From NCBI GenBank assembly GCA_900318975.1, contig ONMY01000095.1, forward strand, positions 1 to 6,844: a stretch of DNA of 6,844 nt, given 5' to 3'. This DNA comes from an uncultured Bacillota bacterium (GTDB lineage: Bacteria; Bacillota_I; Bacilli_A; Izemoplasmatales; UBA1188). The translations under genes and the position numbers were made by a program. The notes under the pieces were generated by a model. That model had not been told where the DNA came from and made no database searches. It worked only from the letters and a program-made list of their open reading frames with translations. Shown piece after piece: positions 5,619-6,844 of this stretch. Each line of letters opens with the position of its first letter. The first letter of the stretch is position 1.

Positions 5619-5876
5619 ATGGGATTAATGTTCGGAAAGTATGTTATTGGATTTGAAAATTCAAGAGGAGAAGTTCGGTTTTTTATGTCTTTTAGTAGTG
5701 ATAAAAGCTATCTTTATACAACCAAAGATATAGATAATGCTGAAAAGTTTATGTCTGAGAACGCCGCAAGAGATTTTTACTATAGAAAACTACAATATAC
5801 TCCAGTTTTTGACTTCGATGTGAAAAACGCATACGTGTATAAAAAATCAAACTTTATTGCAAGAGATCCAATGTGA
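5619..5876 (+). CDS. Small aromatic-rich soluble protein, unknown function
   Basis: This 85-residue protein matches no family I recognise. It has no signal peptide, no membrane helix and no Cys. It is notable for about 18 Phe/Tyr residues, including YY at 54-55 and a VFDFDVKNAYVYKK stretch (63-76) that looks like a beta hairpin. The middle (38-58, IDNAEKFMSENAARDFYYRKL) looks helical, so a small alpha/beta fold is likely. The RBS before ATG 5619 is weak (AAGAG at 5608-5612); ATG 5628, three codons later, is an alternative start. It lies 11 nt after the membrane-protein gene and ends with TGA. Confidence 0.7.
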   Translation: MGLMFGKYVIGFENSRGEVRFFMSFSSDKSYLYTTKDIDNAEKFMSENAARDFYYRKLQYTPVFDFDVKNAYVYKKSNFIARDPM

Positions 5877-5878
5877 GA

Positions 5879-5902
5879 AATTTGTTTCACTTTTCACAAA
5901 TT
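5879..5902 (+). terminator. Weak hairpin after the small-gene pair
   Basis: AATTTGT (5879-5885) pairs with ACAAATT (5896-5902) across a 10-nt loop, just after the stop at 5874-5876, followed by GTTTACTT. The stem is AT-rich and the T-run is broken, so termination would be inefficient. No better terminator is visible before the next promoter. Confidence 0.3.
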
Positions 5903-5956
5903 GTTTACTTAACTTGTACCATCTAAATATTGAAAACAAATAATATAACTAAATTC

Positions 5957-5985
5957 TTGACTTTTTAATTAAAAAGTGATAAATT
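5957..5985 (+). promoter_or_regulatory. Promoter of the c-di-GMP riboswitch transcript
   Basis: A -35 TTGACT (5957-5962, one mismatch) lies 17 nt before TAAATT (5980-5985), which carries the TGn of an extended -10 (TGA, 5977-5979). Transcription would start near 5992, about 28 nt before the aptamer, giving a leader of about 175 nt. Confidence 0.65.
5960..5977. repeat. 18-bp perfect palindrome in the promoter spacer (possible operator)
   Basis: ACTTTTTAATTAAAAAGT is self-complementary over its full 18 bp. It covers the last three bases of the -35, the first 15 bases of the spacer, and the T of the extended -10. Position and symmetry suit a dimeric repressor site. It is almost pure A/T, so part of the symmetry may come from composition. 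Confidence 0.45.
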
Positions 5986-5997
5986 AATGTCGCGTAG

Positions 5998-6015
5998 AAA
6001 TATGTTAACATATTT
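5998..6015. repeat. 18-bp perfect palindrome at the 5' end of the leader RNA
   Basis: AAATATGTTAACATATTT is self-complementary over 18 bp and begins about 6 nt after the predicted transcription start. In RNA it would form a 7-bp stem with a UUAA loop next to the 5' end, possibly protecting the leader from decay. It could also be a DNA-binding site downstream of the start. It is followed by more T residues (6016-6018), but the all-A/U stem makes it a poor terminator. Confidence 0.45.
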
Positions 6016-6019
6016 TTAT

Positions 6020-6091
6020 GTAGATTAGGCAAAACTAGTGTAAACTAGCGACGCAAAGCTATAGGGTCTAATAAGACAGCCAGTTGCAACG
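6020..6091 (+). promoter_or_regulatory. c-di-GMP-I (GEMM) riboswitch aptamer
   Basis: The conserved core of the GEMM-I class is present in order: AGGCAAA (6027-6033), a short hairpin CTAGT/ACTAG (6035-6039/6044-6048) with a GUAA tetraloop, GACGCAAAGC (6050-6059), TATAGGGTCTAA (6060-6071), and ACAGCCAGTTGC (6076-6087). By comparison with the Vc2 structure, G6029, A6055 and C6087 are the likely equivalents of the ligand-contacting G20, A47 and C92; this placement is by eye. The second stem is very short (GTCT/AGAC, 6066-6069/6074-6077, loop AATA), leaving little room for the usual tetraloop receptor. It lies in the leader of a secreted-protein gene, a common target of c-di-GMP control. Confidence 0.88.
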
Positions 6092-6129
6092 AACCATTAT
6101 TTGTGGTTTCAAACAAGGGCTGTCTTTTT
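6073..6129 (+). terminator. Riboswitch expression platform: intrinsic terminator
   Basis: AAGACAGCC (6073-6081) pairs over 9 bp with GGCTGTCTT (6118-6126), followed by T residues to 6129. The 36-nt loop holds a small inner stem, AACCA/TGGTT (6092-6096/6104-6108). The left arm is also part of the conserved 3' side of the aptamer, so aptamer folding and terminator formation exclude each other. Ligand binding should therefore favour read-through, giving an ON switch. This is inferred from the pairing. Confidence 0.8.
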
Positions 6130-6167
6130 ATTTCAGCTTTTAGGAAGAAGAGAAAGGAGGAAGGATT

Positions 6168-6844
6168 ATGAAACTAACTAGAAAAAAACTTATTTCAGCT
6201 ATAATAAGTTTATCTTTTGCTGGTTTAATTGCTATCCTTGCTACTATTTTCTTTACTGATTACTCATTAGGTTGGTATTCAGAGAACAGCAAAATCAAAG
6301 CAAATGGTTTTAAAATAGAAACTGAAGAAAACAGTGCTGTTACAACTCTTTCCACCTATGCATTTAGATATGATGGTATGTATGGTGCCATTTGTATTCA
6401 AATTGAAGATAATACAGAAATAGCAATGTCAGAATACGACGTTATTTTCACCGATAAAAACGTCAACACCCCATTATTTTTTAGAGTCGTTGCAAGAGGC
6501 GTTCCAACATCTGGTGGTTCTATTACAGTAACAATACCTTGTACTACACCAACTTATTCATTGAATTCCGCTGTGTCAACCTTAAACGATGGTAAGGGAG
6601 CATTAGACGTATTATCAAACCTTGTTACATGTAAATTAGGATTTGGTCTTATGTTAAATGATGAAAAAGTTGTTGATAATTTTATTCCTGTTCAAACAAC
6701 ATCTTCAAGAATAGAAAGCAACATTTCAATATTTACCGGTGTTCGTGACCTTATGGCTAAAAACAAAATGGCTCAAAACAAGGTTGAATCAGGTAAGTTT
6801 ATAAACAATGAAGAATTTGATGAAGACGACAACATCATTTCAGC
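6168..6844 (+). CDS. Secreted/surface protein under c-di-GMP control (5' part, partial)
   Basis: An uninterrupted frame of 225 codons runs from ATG 6168 off the right edge. The start has a strong RBS, AAAGGAGG (6153-6160), seven bases upstream. The N-terminus is a signal-peptide-type sequence: basic KLTRKK (2-7), a hydrophobic core at about 8-29, then FFTDYSLGWYSENSKIKANG (28-47). The AxxxFTD-like ending recalls SipW-dependent signal peptides of TasA/camelysin-type matrix proteins; the resemblance is by eye only. The mature part is rich in Thr, Ser, Asn and Val with strand-like stretches (YAFRYDGMYGAICIQIE, 64-80; GSITVTIPCTTPTYS, 117-131), and has Cys at 76, 125 and 155. The visible end turns acidic (EEFDEDD, 215-221). 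No sorting motif can be seen because the C-terminus lies outside. The riboswitch suggests an adhesion or biofilm role. Confidence 0.85.
   Translation, partial: MKLTRKKLISAIISLSFAGLIAILATIFFTDYSLGWYSENSKIKANGFKIETEENSAVTTLSTYAFRYDGMYGAICIQIEDNTEIAMSEYDVIFTDKNVNTPLFFRVVARGVPTSGGSITVTIPCTTPTYSLNSAVSTLNDGKGALDVLSNLVTCKLGFGLMLNDEKVVDNFIPVQTTSSRIESNISIFTGVRDLMAKNKMAQNKVESGKFINNEEFDEDDNIIS

Noticed and set aside
1..6844. CRISPR array, insertion sequence, phage or defence genes
   Set aside because: No spaced direct repeats, transposase, integrase or defence-type domain was seen on either strand.

Overview
The window reads as an AT-rich, low-GC Gram-positive-type chromosome, most likely Bacillota (Clostridia, or Bacilli close to the Mollicutes). 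The grounds are the clostridial gene order rnfC-D-G-E-A-B, strong AGGAGG-type ribosome binding sites, TTGACA/TATAAT-type promoters, tRNAs with encoded CCA ends, and a c-di-GMP-I (GEMM) riboswitch. TGA is used as a stop and TGG for Trp, so the code looks standard. The exact lineage cannot be read from this sequence alone. All genes found are on the + strand.

Layout. Positions 3-182 are the 3' end of an unidentified Lys/Glu-rich gene. A promoter with an extended -10, overlapped by an 8-bp inverted repeat, then leads into a six-gene operon (239-4907) for the Rnf membrane complex, a ferredoxin:NAD+ oxidoreductase coupled to ion transport. The genes are closely packed: rnfC and rnfD are 2 nt apart, rnfA and rnfB share one base, and several RBSs lie on the previous stop codon. 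The most unusual gene is rnfB. It ends after 93 codons, keeping the membrane anchor and the four-Cys FeS domain but lacking the bacterial-ferredoxin-type domain that normally follows. RnfA in turn has a charged C-terminal extension of about 37 residues.

At 4916-5226 there is a tRNA-Lys(CUU)/tRNA-Thr(GGU) pair. It is driven by a near-perfect promoter that sits inside a 12-bp perfect inverted repeat. An intrinsic-terminator-like hairpin follows each tRNA. Two small unidentified genes come next (5302-5607, a three-helix membrane protein; 5619-5876, a small aromatic-rich soluble protein), probably co-transcribed.

The last region (5957-6844) is a regulated secretion module. Its promoter has an 18-bp perfect palindrome in the spacer, and a second 18-bp palindrome is predicted near the 5' end of the RNA. 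A c-di-GMP-I aptamer follows, with an intrinsic terminator whose left arm lies within the aptamer 3' side, which predicts an ON switch. The module ends with the N-terminal 225 codons of a secreted or surface protein that runs off the window. The simplest reading is that c-di-GMP induces a surface or matrix protein. No CRISPR array, insertion sequence, phage gene or defence system was seen.
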